A stretch of 64,000 nt of DNA, taken from NCBI RefSeq assembly GCF_027941915.1, contig NZ_CP116009.1:4154001-4218000 (forward strand). Reading direction: 5' to 3'. The DNA is from Ramlibacter tataouinensis (GTDB lineage Bacteria; Pseudomonadota; Gammaproteobacteria; Burkholderiales; Burkholderiaceae_C). Below are positions 19,845-28,975 of this stretch, in pieces (position 1 is the first letter of the stretch; each line of letters starts with the position of its first letter). Position numbers and translations under genes: made by a program. The notes below the pieces were generated by a model, which was not told where the DNA came from, made no database searches, and saw only the letters and a list, made by a program, of their open reading frames with translations.

Positions 19845-21758
19845 ATGAAGCCGATCCCAGCCGCGCCGCTCGCGTTCGTCCTGCTTGCCTGGGCTGCCAC
19901 CGCCCAGGGTGCCTCCGCCGTCCAGTTCGCTTCCGCCCACCCGCTGGCCGACCTGACGCTGGAGCAGCTGAGCCACATCGAGGTGACCTCGGTGTCCGGA
20001 CGCCCGCAGGGGCTGATGCAGGCGGCGGCTTCGATCTACGTCATCACGGCGCAGGACATCCGCCGCTCGGCCGCCACCAGCCTGCCCGAAGTCCTGCGCC
20101 TGGCGCCCAACCTGCAGGTGGCGCAGACCAGCGCCGGCCAGTGGGCGATCAGCGCGCGCGGCTTCCAGGACTCGATCGCCAACAAGCTGCTGGTGCTGGT
20201 GGACGGTCGCACCGTCTACTCGCCCCTGTTCGCCGGGGTGTTCTGGGACGCCAACGACCTGGTGCTGGAAGACGTCGACCGGATCGAGGTGATCAGCGGC
20301 CCCGGTGGCACGCTGTGGGGCGCCAATGCGGTCAACGGCGTCATCAACGTGGTGACCCGCAACGCCGCCGAGACGCAGGGCGTGCTGGCCCTGGCCGCGC
20401 GGTCGGGCCATGGCGGCCGCGAGGTGGTGCGCTGGGGCGGCCGCATCGGGCCTGACGCCCACCTGCGCATCCACGGGCTGGCGGTGGACCGCGACAACAC
20501 CTGGCTGCCCGGCGGCGCGCCGCGCGACGACGCCAGCAACCGCCTGCAGGGCGGATTCCGGGCGGACTGGGCCGACGGACCCTCGGCCCTCACGCTGCAG
20601 GGGGAGGCCTACCGCGGCGGCGAGCTGCCGTCCAACAACCTGGCGCCCGAGCTGCGCGGGCAGCACCTGCTGGGGCGCTGGAGCAGCCGCTTCGCGGACG
20701 GCTCGAGCTACACCTTGCAGGCCTACTACGACGGTTCCGAGCGCGACGACGGCAACCTGTTCCGCAACCACAGCCGCACCGTCGATCTCCGTTTCACCCA
20801 CGAGCCGCGCGGGGCCGGCCCGGGCCAGTTGCTGTGGGGCGCCGGGCACCGGCGCGCCCGCGATTCCACGCAGCCGACCCCGATGCTGGCGTTCCTGCCG
20901 GCCGAACGCACGCTGAGCTGGACCCATGCCTTCGCCCAGTACCAATGGATGCTGGGCGACCAGCTGCAAGCCACCGCCGGCGCCAAGGTCGAGCACAACA
21001 GCTACACCGGCGCCGAGCTGCTACCCAGCGTGCGCCTGGCCTGGCTGCACTCGCCGCAGGCCACCACCTGGGCGGCGCTGTCGCGCGCGGTGCGGGCGCC
21101 GGCGCGGATCGACCGCGACTTCTTCCTGACCCTGCCGCCGGGCATCGCGGTGATCGCCGGTGGGCCGGACTTCCGTTCGGAAACGGCCACCGTGCTGGAG
21201 GCCGGCCATCGGGCCCAGCTGTCGCCGACCCTGAGCTGGTCGGCCACCGTGTTCCGCCACTTCTTTCATGGCCTGCGCTCCGGCCGTCCCGGGCAAGCGC
21301 CGCCGGCGACCGTGGAAAACCTGGTCGAAGGGCCGGTGGACGGGCTCGAAGCCTGGGGCCAGTGGCAGCCGCTCGAAGGCTGGCGGCTGTCGGCCGGCTA
21401 CCTGGCGCTGCACAAGGACCTGCGGTTTGCCGGTGGGCTGAGTCCCGCGACCCGCTCCTTTCCCGGCCTCGGCAACGATCCGCGGTCGCAGGTGTCGCTG
21501 CGCTCGAGCCTGGACGTCGGAGCCAACGGCGCCTTCGACCTGGCGGTGCGCCGGGTCGGCGAACTCACCGACCCGCGGGTGCCCGGCTACACCGCGGTCG
21601 ATGCCCGGCTGGGCTGGCAGGTGCGCCCCGACCTGCGCCTCGAACTGCTGGGCACCAACCTGCTGGGCCGGCGGCACGTGGAGTTCGCCGGCGGCAGCGA
21701 GATCGGCCGCCGTCTCCTGCTGCAGCTCACCTGGCAGCTGGAGGCCCGCAGCCGATGA
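19845..21758 (+). CDS. TonB-dependent outer-membrane receptor
   Basis: A 637-residue receptor. Signal peptide at residues 1-23 (cleavage after AQG), then a plug domain with PEVLRLAPNLQVAQ, ISARGFQ, VLVDGRTVYSPLFAGV and IEVISGPGGTLWGANAVNGVINV. A beta-barrel follows, ending in an aromatic-poor LLLQLTWQLEARSR. The ligand cannot be told. It is the first gene of a coupled three-gene operon with a YfiR-like protein and a hybrid kinase, so it may provide an outer-membrane input to that signalling pair. The stop overlaps the next start by four bases. Confidence 0.9.
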   Translation: MKPIPAAPLAFVLLAWAATAQGASAVQFASAHPLADLTLEQLSHIEVTSVSGRPQGLMQAAASIYVITAQDIRRSAATSLPEVLRLAPNLQVAQTSAGQWAISARGFQDSIANKLLVLVDGRTVYSPLFAGVFWDANDLVLEDVDRIEVISGPGGTLWGANAVNGVINVVTRNAAETQGVLALAARSGHGGREVVRWGGRIGPDAHLRIHGLAVDRDNTWLPGGAPRDDASNRLQGGFRADWADGPSALTLQGEAYRGGELPSNNLAPELRGQHLLGRWSSRFADGSSYTLQAYYDGSERDDGNLFRNHSRTVDLRFTHEPRGAGPGQLLWGAGHRRARDSTQPTPMLAFLPAERTLSWTHAFAQYQWMLGDQLQATAGAKVEHNSYTGAELLPSVRLAWLHSPQATTWAALSRAVRAPARIDRDFFLTLPPGIAVIAGGPDFRSETATVLEAGHRAQLSPTLSWSATVFRHFFHGLRSGRPGQAPPATVENLVEGPVDGLEAWGQWQPLEGWRLSAGYLALHKDLRFAGGLSPATRSFPGLGNDPRSQVSLRSSLDVGANGAFDLAVRRVGELTDPRVPGYTAVDARLGWQVRPDLRLELLGTNLLGRRHVEFAGGSEIGRRLLLQLTWQLEARSR

Positions 21759-22327
21759 GGGCGGCCCGGCACTGCCTGCCCCAAGGCTGGAGGCGGGGCA
21801 TGCTGAAGCTGCTGCTCCTGTTGCCGGCGGTATCGGCCTGGTCGCAGGGGCCGGGCAGCGCGCGCGAAAGCGCCGTCAAGGCCGCCTTCCTCTACAAGTT
21901 CGCCGGCTTCGTCGAATGGCCGGCTGGCACCTTCCGGCGCGCCGACGAACCGCTGGTGGTCGGGGTGCTGGGCAACGAGGCGATCGCCGCCGACCTGGAG
22001 CAGATCGCCGCCGGACGCAACGTCGATGGCCGCGCGGTGGTGGTGCGACGGTTGCGCCCGGGCGAGGCGGCCGGCCCGCTGCACGTGCTGCTGATCGGCG
22101 CCGGCCCCGACCAGCAGGTGCGCGAGCAGGCGGCGGCGATGGCCGGGCCGGTGCTGGTCGTGACCGAGCAGCCGCAGGGCCTGGTTCCGGGCGGGGTGCT
22201 CAACCTCGTCACGGAGCGCGGGCGCGTCCGCTTCGCGGCCTCGCTGCCGGCCGCCGAGACGCGCGGGCTGAGGCTGAGCGCACGCCTGCTGGCGGTGGCG
22301 CAGAACGTGGAAGGCCGCAGCCGATGA
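21755..22327 (+). CDS. YfiR family periplasmic regulator
   Basis: A 190-residue exported protein of the YfiR/DUF4154 family. Landmarks are ESAVKAAFLYKFAGFVEWP near residue 40, VVGVLGNEAI, and the C-terminal RGRVRFAASLPAAETRGLRLSARLLAVA. In Pseudomonas and E. coli, YfiR holds the CHASE8-containing diguanylate cyclase YfiN inactive from the periplasm. Here it is coupled by four-base overlaps to a TonB receptor upstream and a hybrid kinase downstream. ATG 21755 is used; a Met at residue 16 (MLKLLLLLP) would give a more typical signal peptide. YfiR's conserved redox Cys pairs are not obvious. Confidence 0.85.
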   Translation: MRAARHCLPQGWRRGMLKLLLLLPAVSAWSQGPGSARESAVKAAFLYKFAGFVEWPAGTFRRADEPLVVGVLGNEAIAADLEQIAAGRNVDGRAVVVRRLRPGEAAGPLHVLLIGAGPDQQVREQAAAMAGPVLVVTEQPQGLVPGGVLNLVTERGRVRFAASLPAAETRGLRLSARLLAVAQNVEGRSR

Positions 22328-24582
22328 AACCGGTCCGCGCCCGCTCGGTCCGCAGCAAGCTCAACCTGGCGCTGGCGGCCACCACCCTGATCGCGCTGGT
22401 GCTGGCCGGGCTGGCGCTGCTGGTGGTGGACCTGCAAAGCGAGCTGGAGGACATGCGCGAGGACCTGATGACGCACGCCGACGTGATCGCGCTGGTCAGT
22501 GCCCCGGCGCTGTCGTTCGCCGATCCGGCGGTGGCGGCGGAGAACCTGGCGGTGCTGCGGGTCAAGCGTGGCGTCACGGCAGCGGCGCTGTACGACGACC
22601 GCGGGCGGCTGTTCGCCAGCTACCGGCGCGACGGCGGCGAAACCATCCCGCCACGGCCTGAGCCGGTCGGCGGCGCCGCGGACAGCGTCCGGGTGAACGG
22701 CGACTGGGCCGTGGTCTGGCGCCCGGTGTTCTCCAGCGAGGACCGGGTGGGCACGATCTGGCTGCAGCTGCGGCACGACCGCTGGCGGCAGACGCTGGAA
22801 TACCTGGGCGTGCTGGCCCTGGTGATGGGCTGCAGCCTGGCTGCCGCCCTGCTGCTGTCGCACCGGCTGCAGCGGACCCTGACGGCGCCGGTCCTGGGCG
22901 TGAGCGAAGTGGCCCGCAAGATCCTGCGCGGCGAGACCGGCAACCTGCGGGCCATCCGCACCAGCGACGACGAGGTCGGCGACCTGATCGACGCCTTCAA
23001 CGCCATGCTCGACGAGCTGGGCCGGCGGGCCCGGGCGCAGGAAGACGCCAACCGCGCGCTGCGCGCGAGCGAGGCGCGCTACCAGCTCGCGGTGCGCGGC
23101 TCCAGTGCAGGCCTGTGGGACTGGGACATCGCCGCCGGCACCATGTTCTACTCGCCCCGCTTCAAGGCCCTGCTGGGCTACTCCGACGAGGACTTCCCCG
23201 ACCGGCCCGATTCGGCCGGCAAGGTGCTGCACCCGGACGACCTGCCGGTCATGCAGGCTGCGCTGCGCGGCCACCTGCGCGAGCGCCAGCCGTTCCAGGT
23301 CGAGTGCCGGCTGCGCGACCGCGACGGCCGCTGGCGCTGGTTCTTGGTGGCGGGGGCGGCGCTGTGGGATGCCGCCGGGCAACCCTACCGCATGGCCGGC
23401 TCGGTGATCGAGGTGACCGAGCGCAAGCAGGCCGAGCAGGTCCTGCACGAGGCCAATCGGGCCAAGGACGAATTCATCGCCACGCTCGCGCACGAGCTGC
23501 GCAACCCGCTGGCGCCGATCCGCACCGGGCTGGAGATCCTGAAGAAGGACAAGGCGAACGGGCCGCTGTCCGAGCGGGCGCGCGCCACCATGGAGCGCCA
23601 GCTCAGCCACATGATCCGGCTGATCGACGACCTGCTGGACATCTCGCGCATCAACCGCGGCAAGATCCGGCTGGACATCTCGCGGCTGCGGCTGCGTCCG
23701 GTGATCGACGGCGCCGTCGAGATCGGCCGGCCTGCCGTCCAGGCCGGTCGCCACGAGTTGCACGTGGACTACCCCGGGGCCGACATCGAGCTGATGGGCG
23801 ATCCGACCCGGCTGGCGCAGGCGCTGGGCAACCTGCTGAACAACGCGGCCAAGTACACGCCGCCGGGCGGGCGGATCGACTTGCGCGTGCGGCGCGAAGG
23901 CGACAGTGCGCTGATCGAGGTCGAGGACACTGGCGAAGGCATCCCGGCCGACATGCTGGAGAGCATCTTCTGCCTGTTCGCCCAGGTGCGCGGCAGCATG
24001 GACCGCGCGCAGGGCGGCCTGGGCATCGGGCTGTACCTGGTGCGCAGCCTGGTGGCCTTGCACGGCGGCAGCGTCGTCGCCAGCAGCGCCGGCCCGGCCC
24101 GCGGCAGCCGCTTCACCGTGCGGCTGCCCTGCCTGCCGGCCACGGCCCAGCCCCTGCCCGCCGCGCCGGCGATCCAGGCAGACGCGCGCACCAGCGGGCT
24201 GAAGGTGCTGCTGGTTGATGACAACGTCGATGCCGCCGAGACCCTGTCGCTGGTGCTGGGCATGGCCGGCTGCGAGACGCGCATGCTGCACGAGGGCACC
24301 GGCGTGCTCGCCGCGGCCCGCGCCTTCGGCCCCGATGCGGTGCTGCTGGACATCGGCCTGCCCGGCCTGAACGGCTACGAAGTGGCCGCGCAACTGCGCA
24401 GCGAGCCGCGCTTTGCCCGGACGCTGCTGGTGGCGATCACCGGCTGGGGGACCGACCAGGATCGCCGGCGCTCGCAGGAGGCCGGCTTCGACCACCACCT
24501 GACCAAGCCGGTGGACATGGCCGACCTGGAGCCCTTGCTGCAGGCACTGGCCGCCGGCGGCGACGGCAGCGACTGCGGCTGA
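22324..24582 (+). CDS. Hybrid sensor histidine kinase (CHASE8-like, HAMP, PAS, HisKA, REC)
   Basis: A 752-residue membrane kinase. First membrane helix about residues 14-36; a periplasmic region of about 110 residues resembling the CHASE8 domain of YfiN (VIALVSAPALSFADPAVAAE, then AAALYDDRGRLFASY); second helix near 160-182; HAMP; PAS with PAC (WDIAAGTMFYSPRFKALLGY); HisKA with His390 in LAHELRNP; HATPase with N and G boxes (NLLNNAAKYTP, GIGLYLV); and a C-terminal receiver with Asp676 (LLDIGLPG). It lacks GGDEF/EAL, so output is phosphotransfer. Its start overlaps the yfiR-like stop. Confidence 0.88.
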   Translation: MKPVRARSVRSKLNLALAATTLIALVLAGLALLVVDLQSELEDMREDLMTHADVIALVSAPALSFADPAVAAENLAVLRVKRGVTAAALYDDRGRLFASYRRDGGETIPPRPEPVGGAADSVRVNGDWAVVWRPVFSSEDRVGTIWLQLRHDRWRQTLEYLGVLALVMGCSLAAALLLSHRLQRTLTAPVLGVSEVARKILRGETGNLRAIRTSDDEVGDLIDAFNAMLDELGRRARAQEDANRALRASEARYQLAVRGSSAGLWDWDIAAGTMFYSPRFKALLGYSDEDFPDRPDSAGKVLHPDDLPVMQAALRGHLRERQPFQVECRLRDRDGRWRWFLVAGAALWDAAGQPYRMAGSVIEVTERKQAEQVLHEANRAKDEFIATLAHELRNPLAPIRTGLEILKKDKANGPLSERARATMERQLSHMIRLIDDLLDISRINRGKIRLDISRLRLRPVIDGAVEIGRPAVQAGRHELHVDYPGADIELMGDPTRLAQALGNLLNNAAKYTPPGGRIDLRVRREGDSALIEVEDTGEGIPADMLESIFCLFAQVRGSMDRAQGGLGIGLYLVRSLVALHGGSVVASSAGPARGSRFTVRLPCLPATAQPLPAAPAIQADARTSGLKVLLVDDNVDAAETLSLVLGMAGCETRMLHEGTGVLAAARAFGPDAVLLDIGLPGLNGYEVAAQLRSEPRFARTLLVAITGWGTDQDRRRSQEAGFDHHLTKPVDMADLEPLLQALAAGGDGSDCG

Positions 24583-24613
24583 ACCCGGGTCGCCGGCGCG
24601 GCTCCGGCCGTTG

Positions 24614-25081
24614 CTACCGGCCGTCGCCGGGCCGGTGCTGTGCCAGCCGGTCGAGGAAGGGATGCTGCGCCGGCAGCAGCTTGCGGCGGGCGTCGGGCAT
24701 TGCGAACCAGCCGGCGCGGTCGACCTCCGGGAACTGCTGGCGCCGGCCCGAGCGCGGCGGCCACTCCAGCTCGAACAGGTTGCAGCGCAAGGTGGCCGGA
24801 TCGAAGTCGCCTTCGAATGCCCAGGCCTGCACCCGCTTGCCGCTCTTCTGCCGCACTTCGCCGAGGTCGACGAAGGGGCCGGCCGGCGCGCAGCCGGTTT
24901 CCTCCTCGAACTCGCGCAGCGCCGTGGCGAAGGCGTCCTCGCCGTCGTCGACCTCGCCCTTGGGCAGGGTCCAGGCGCCGTCGTCCTTGCGGGCCCAGAA
25001 CGGCCCGCCGGGGTGGGCCAGCAGCACCTGCAGGCCGTCGCCGGTGCGGCGGAACATCAGCAGGCCGGCGCTGCGGGTCAT
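24614..25081 (-). CDS. NUDIX hydrolase
   Basis: A 155-residue NUDIX protein. The box reads PKGEVDDGEDAFATALREFEEETGC (residues about 40-64; G-x5-E-x7-RE-x2-EE-x-G pattern complete). Before it comes HPGGPFWARKDDGAWTLPKGE, typical of the small Ap4A/NTP-hydrolase-like group sometimes annotated as a DNA-mismatch-type NUDIX. Substrate unknown. ATG 25081 overlaps the AraC-family gene stop by four bases, so both are one transcript. Confidence 0.87.
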   Translation of the reverse strand: MTRSAGLLMFRRTGDGLQVLLAHPGGPFWARKDDGAWTLPKGEVDDGEDAFATALREFEEETGCAPAGPFVDLGEVRQKSGKRVQAWAFEGDFDPATLRCNLFELEWPPRSGRRQQFPEVDRAGWFAMPDARRKLLPAQHPFLDRLAQHRPGDGR

Positions 25082-25908
25082 GCCGCGACCGCGCCGCGGG
25101 CCTGGAAGTGGCGCGGCGGCTGGCCCATGGCGGCCTTGAACATGGCGCTGAACGCGCTCTCGCTGGCGTAGCCGGTCGCGGCCGCGACCTGGTTCACCGC
25201 GACGCCGCGTGCCAGCAGCGGCAGGGCGTGCGCCAGCACCACCTGCTGGCGCCACTGCTGGTAGCCGCTGCCCAGTTCGGCCTGGAACAGGCGGGCCAGG
25301 GTCCGCTCACTGGCGCCCACGCCGGCCGCCCAGCCGGCCAGGCTGGCCCGCTCGCCGGGCGAACGCAGCACCGCCTCGCACAGGGTGCGCAGGCGCTTGT
25401 CGCCGCCCGGCGGCGGCAGCGGCACACCCAGGGCCTGCGGGTCGGCATGACGCAGTTCCTCCAGCACCAGCGCGCTGAGCAGCTGCTCGCGCGGCCGCGC
25501 CAGCGGCGCCTGGTCGAGCGCCTCGACCAGCTCGCGCAGCAGCGGCGAAACGCGCAGCACGCGGCAGCCGGCCCAGCCCGCCGGGGTCACGTCCGCGTGC
25601 AGGTAGAGCGTGCGGAACTGCGCTTCCTGCAGCACGTGCACCGAGTGACGCGCGCCCGGCGCGATCCAGACGGCGCGCGAAGGCGGCACGATGTAGGCGA
25701 CCTCGTCCGGTGCGCCGCCGCCGCGCTCGGCCGTGACCTGCAGCACCCCGCTGGCGCAGTAGGCCAGCTGGGCCCAGGCATGGCGGTGCGGCTCGAAGTG
25801 GGAGTCGGCGGGCAGTGAGCGCGCCCGCAAGCGCACCGGCTGGCCGGGAGTCGGCCGGAACGCGACGTCGTCGGCCAGCGGCTGGGGCAGGGCGGATCGG
25901 CGCGGCAC
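25078..25908 (-). CDS. AraC family regulator with N-terminal cupin
   Basis: About 276 residues. The N-terminal cupin-like sensor carries SHFEPHRHAWAQLAYC (metal-ligand-type His pair) and ends with APGARHSVHVL. The C-terminal double helix-turn-helix DNA-binding region includes SLAGWAAGVGASERTLARLFQ and ATGYASESAFSAMFKAAMG. A start at GTG 25908 leaves 83 bases to the divergent MFS gene. An ATG at 25983 would leave only eight, so I prefer the GTG, though it lacks a clear ribosome-binding site. It probably controls the neighbouring MFS gene, the usual arrangement for such divergent pairs. Confidence 0.82.
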   Translation of the reverse strand: MPRRSALPQPLADDVAFRPTPGQPVRLRARSLPADSHFEPHRHAWAQLAYCASGVLQVTAERGGGAPDEVAYIVPPSRAVWIAPGARHSVHVLQEAQFRTLYLHADVTPAGWAGCRVLRVSPLLRELVEALDQAPLARPREQLLSALVLEELRHADPQALGVPLPPPGGDKRLRTLCEAVLRSPGERASLAGWAAGVGASERTLARLFQAELGSGYQQWRQQVVLAHALPLLARGVAVNQVAAATGYASESAFSAMFKAAMGQPPRHFQARGAVAA

Positions 25909-25991
25909 GGCACCATTCTGGCTGAAATCCGCAAGAAGCTGGCATCCCGTCGCATTCCGGAAACCAGCGGCCGCGGCTAGCATCGCTGGCC

Positions 25992-27221
25992 ATGAGTACT
26001 GCCGCTGCGATGCCGCTGCCGCCCTTGCGCCACGATGCCGGCGTCATCGGGCTGGTCGGCCTGGCCCACCTGATCAGCCACTTCAGCCAGTTGCTGCTGC
26101 CGCCGCTGTTTCCCTGGCTGAAGGACGCGCTCGACGTCAACTACGTGCAGCTCGGCTTCCTGATGACGGTGTTCTTCGTCGTCTCCTGCGGCGTGCAGGC
26201 GGCCTCGGGCTTCCTGGTCGATCGGCACGGGCCGCGGCCGGTGCTGTTCGGCGGGCTGGCGCTGGTGGGCCTGGCGGCGTTCGGCTTCGCCGCCAGCACC
26301 AGCTACTGGATGATGGCCGCGTTCGCGGTGGTGGCCGGCCTGGGCAACGGGGTGTTCCATCCGGTCGACTACACCCTGCTCAACCGCAAGGTCAGCGCGC
26401 CGCGCCTGGGCCATGCCTACAGCTTCCACGGGATCACGGGCAGCCTGGGCTGGGCGCTGGCGCCGGCGCTGGTGGTGCCGCTGGCCATCGCCTTCTCCTG
26501 GCGGGTCGCCCTGGCAGCGGCCGGCCTGCTGGCCTGGGGCGTGCTGCTGTTCCTGTGGCTGCACCGGCGCAAGCTGGAACTGCCCGCGGCGCCGGCGGCG
26601 CCGGTTTCCACCGCGGCCCCCGCCGGCGGCACGTTCGATTTCCTGCGGGTGCCGGCGGTGTGGATGTGCTTCGCCTTCTTCTTCGTGTACGCCGTCGTGC
26701 TGAGCGTGGTGCAGGCCTTCGCGCCGGAAGCCGCGCGGCTGCTGCATGGCGTGCCGGTCGGGCTGGCGGCGGCGTGCCTGACCATCTTCATGGTGTGCAG
26801 CGCCGGCGGCATGGTGCTGGGCGGCTTCCTGGCATCCGATCCAATGCGCTGCGAGCGCATCGTGGCCGCCGGCTTCGGCATGGCGGCGCTGGTGGCGCTG
26901 GCGGTCGGCGTGGCCCCGGTGCCGGCGCTGGCGGTGCCGGCCCTGTTCGGTGTCATGGGCTTCGCCAGCGGCATCGCCGGCCCTTCGCGCGACCTCATCG
27001 TCAAGCGCTCGACGCCGCCCAATGCGAGCGGGCGCGTGTTCGGCGTCGTCTATTCGGGGCTGGACATCGGGCAGGCAGCGGCGCCGCTGGTGTTCGGCAG
27101 CCTGATGGACCAGCACCGCTACGGCGGGGTCTGGCTGGGGCTGGCCGGCATGCAGCTGCTGCTGATCGCGAGCGCCTTCAACGTGCGCCGGGTGCGCCGA
27201 ACCGCGCTGGCGCCGGCCTGA
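25992..27221 (+). CDS. MFS transporter (fosmidomycin-resistance-like)
   Basis: A 409-residue major facilitator with about 12 membrane helices. Loop 2-3 motif DRHGPRP (residues 77-83) and GLGNGVFHPVDYTLLN near residue 115 are reminiscent of the Fsr branch, which has a conserved G-x-F/Y-H-P element in this place. It probably exports a small molecule. It is divergent from an AraC-type regulator, which is its likely controller. ATG 25992 begins MSTAAAMPLP; the second Met (residue 7) is an alternative. Confidence 0.85.
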   Translation: MSTAAAMPLPPLRHDAGVIGLVGLAHLISHFSQLLLPPLFPWLKDALDVNYVQLGFLMTVFFVVSCGVQAASGFLVDRHGPRPVLFGGLALVGLAAFGFAASTSYWMMAAFAVVAGLGNGVFHPVDYTLLNRKVSAPRLGHAYSFHGITGSLGWALAPALVVPLAIAFSWRVALAAAGLLAWGVLLFLWLHRRKLELPAAPAAPVSTAAPAGGTFDFLRVPAVWMCFAFFFVYAVVLSVVQAFAPEAARLLHGVPVGLAAACLTIFMVCSAGGMVLGGFLASDPMRCERIVAAGFGMAALVALAVGVAPVPALAVPALFGVMGFASGIAGPSRDLIVKRSTPPNASGRVFGVVYSGLDIGQAAAPLVFGSLMDQHRYGGVWLGLAGMQLLLIASAFNVRRVRRTALAPA

Positions 27222-27296
27222 GCGCCGCGGTCGCGCTCGCGGCTTGGCGAGTGGGCGGCCCACGCGGGCTGCCTCGACGGTTATCCTTGTCGACCT

Positions 27297-28934
27297 ATGT
27301 ACGCGCCGTATTTCGGGCTGTCGCAGGAGCCGTTCTCGATCGCGCCGGACCCGCGCTACCTGTTCATGAGCGAGCGCCACCGCGAGGCGCTGGCCCACCT
27401 GCTGTACGGGCTGGGGGGCGGCGGCGGCTTCGTGCTGCTGACGGGCGAGATCGGCACCGGCAAGACCACCGTGTGCCGCTGCTTCCTGGAGCAGATTCCG
27501 GCCGACTGCAACGTCGCCTACATCTTCAATCCGAAGCTGACGGTCACCGAGCTGCTGCAATCGGTCTGCGACGAGTTCCGCATCGAAGTGCCCCGCCCCG
27601 AGGGGCGCGCGCCGACCGTCAAGGACTACCTGGATCCGCTCAATGCCTTCCTGCTGCAGTCGCACGCGCAGGGCCGCAACAGCGTGCTGATCATCGACGA
27701 GGCGCAGAACCTGTCGGCCGACGTGCTGGAGCAACTGCGCCTGCTGACCAACCTGGAGACGCGCGAGCGCAAGCTGCTGCAGATCATCCTGATCGGCCAG
27801 CCCGAACTGCGCGACCTGCTGGCGCAGCCGCAACTGGAACAGCTGGCCCAGCGCGTGATCGCGCGCTACCACCTCGACGCACTGCGCCGCGACGAGACCG
27901 AACACTACGTGCGCCACCGGCTGGAGGTGGCGGGCCTGTCGCGCGCATTGCCGTTCGAGCGGCGTGCGCTCGAGCGCATCCACCGGCGCAGCGGCGGTGT
28001 GCCGCGCCGCATCAACCTGCTGTGCGACCGTGCGCTGCTGGGTGCGTTCGGCCGCAGCGAGCCGGCCGTAACGCCGGCCATCGTCGACCAGGCGGCGCGC
28101 GAGGTGTTCGGGGGCGAAACGGCGCGCCCGGCGGCGACACGCTGGCGGCAATCGGCCGCGTTGCTGGCCATCGGCTTCGTGGCCGGCGCGGGCTTGCTGC
28201 TGGCAGCCCGGCTCTGGCTCGAGCCGACGACAGCCGCCGTTGCGGCCCCGGCAGCGGCCAGCGAGGAGGACGCCGCTGCACCGAGCCGGGCCGGCACCGG
28301 TACCGTGGCCGCCCCCGAGGCGGCGACCGCCGTGGTACCGGTCTCGGCGCCGGCCGCCGCAGTCCCGCCGACCCTGTTCGGCGACGAGAAGCAGGCCTGG
28401 CGCGAGCTGGCCCGGGGTTGGCAAGCGCAGGTCGGTGAGGGCGAGCCCTGCGCCGAGCTGGCGCGCGATTCGCTGCACTGCTTCACTCGCGTGCTGCCGC
28501 TGGCGCTGATCCGCCAGCTCGACCGGCCCGGCATCGTGGTGCTGGACCGCCACAGCGGCAAGCCTTCCTATGCGGTGCTCACGGCGCTGGGCGACAAGGC
28601 GGCCGTCCTGTCCGCCGCGGGAACCGAGCAGACCGTCACGCTGGCCGCCCTGGCCGCGCGCTGGAACGGCGAATGGGCCACCCTGTGGCGGGCGCCGCCC
28701 GGCTTCGATGCGCGCTCGCCCGAGCGCAGCAGCGCCGGCGTGGCCGCATGGGTGGGCGCGCAACTCGCCAAGGCGGGCGGCAACGAGGCGCGCGCCGGTG
28801 GCCTGCACGAGCGGATCCGCAGCTTCCAGCTGGCCCACGGCCTGCCCGCCGACGGCGTGCTGGGACCCTTGACCTTCATGCAACTCAATCGCAGTGCCGG
28901 CGTGGACGAGCCGCGGCTGCGCGCGGTGCCCTGA
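27297..28934 (+). CDS. ExeA/GspA-type AAA ATPase with peptidoglycan-binding domain
   Basis: A 545-residue protein. The N-terminal AAA domain starts MYAPYFGLSQEPFSIAPDPRYLF and has Walker A GEIGTGKTT near residue 51 and Walker B SVLIIDEAQNLS. A membrane helix lies near residues 283-303, and the periplasmic part ends in a peptidoglycan-binding fold (GLHERIRSFQLAHGLPADGVLGPLTFMQ). In Aeromonas, ExeA with ExeB remodels peptidoglycan so that the type II secretin can assemble. GspB follows 41 bases later, but no other gsp gene is nearby. Confidence 0.9.
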   Translation: MYAPYFGLSQEPFSIAPDPRYLFMSERHREALAHLLYGLGGGGGFVLLTGEIGTGKTTVCRCFLEQIPADCNVAYIFNPKLTVTELLQSVCDEFRIEVPRPEGRAPTVKDYLDPLNAFLLQSHAQGRNSVLIIDEAQNLSADVLEQLRLLTNLETRERKLLQIILIGQPELRDLLAQPQLEQLAQRVIARYHLDALRRDETEHYVRHRLEVAGLSRALPFERRALERIHRRSGGVPRRINLLCDRALLGAFGRSEPAVTPAIVDQAAREVFGGETARPAATRWRQSAALLAIGFVAGAGLLLAARLWLEPTTAAVAAPAAASEEDAAAPSRAGTGTVAAPEAATAVVPVSAPAAAVPPTLFGDEKQAWRELARGWQAQVGEGEPCAELARDSLHCFTRVLPLALIRQLDRPGIVVLDRHSGKPSYAVLTALGDKAAVLSAAGTEQTVTLAALAARWNGEWATLWRAPPGFDARSPERSSAGVAAWVGAQLAKAGGNEARAGGLHERIRSFQLAHGLPADGVLGPLTFMQLNRSAGVDEPRLRAVP

Positions 28935-28975
28935 AGTGAAAGACCACCCCGAAGCGCCTGCGGCGCGAAACTGAT

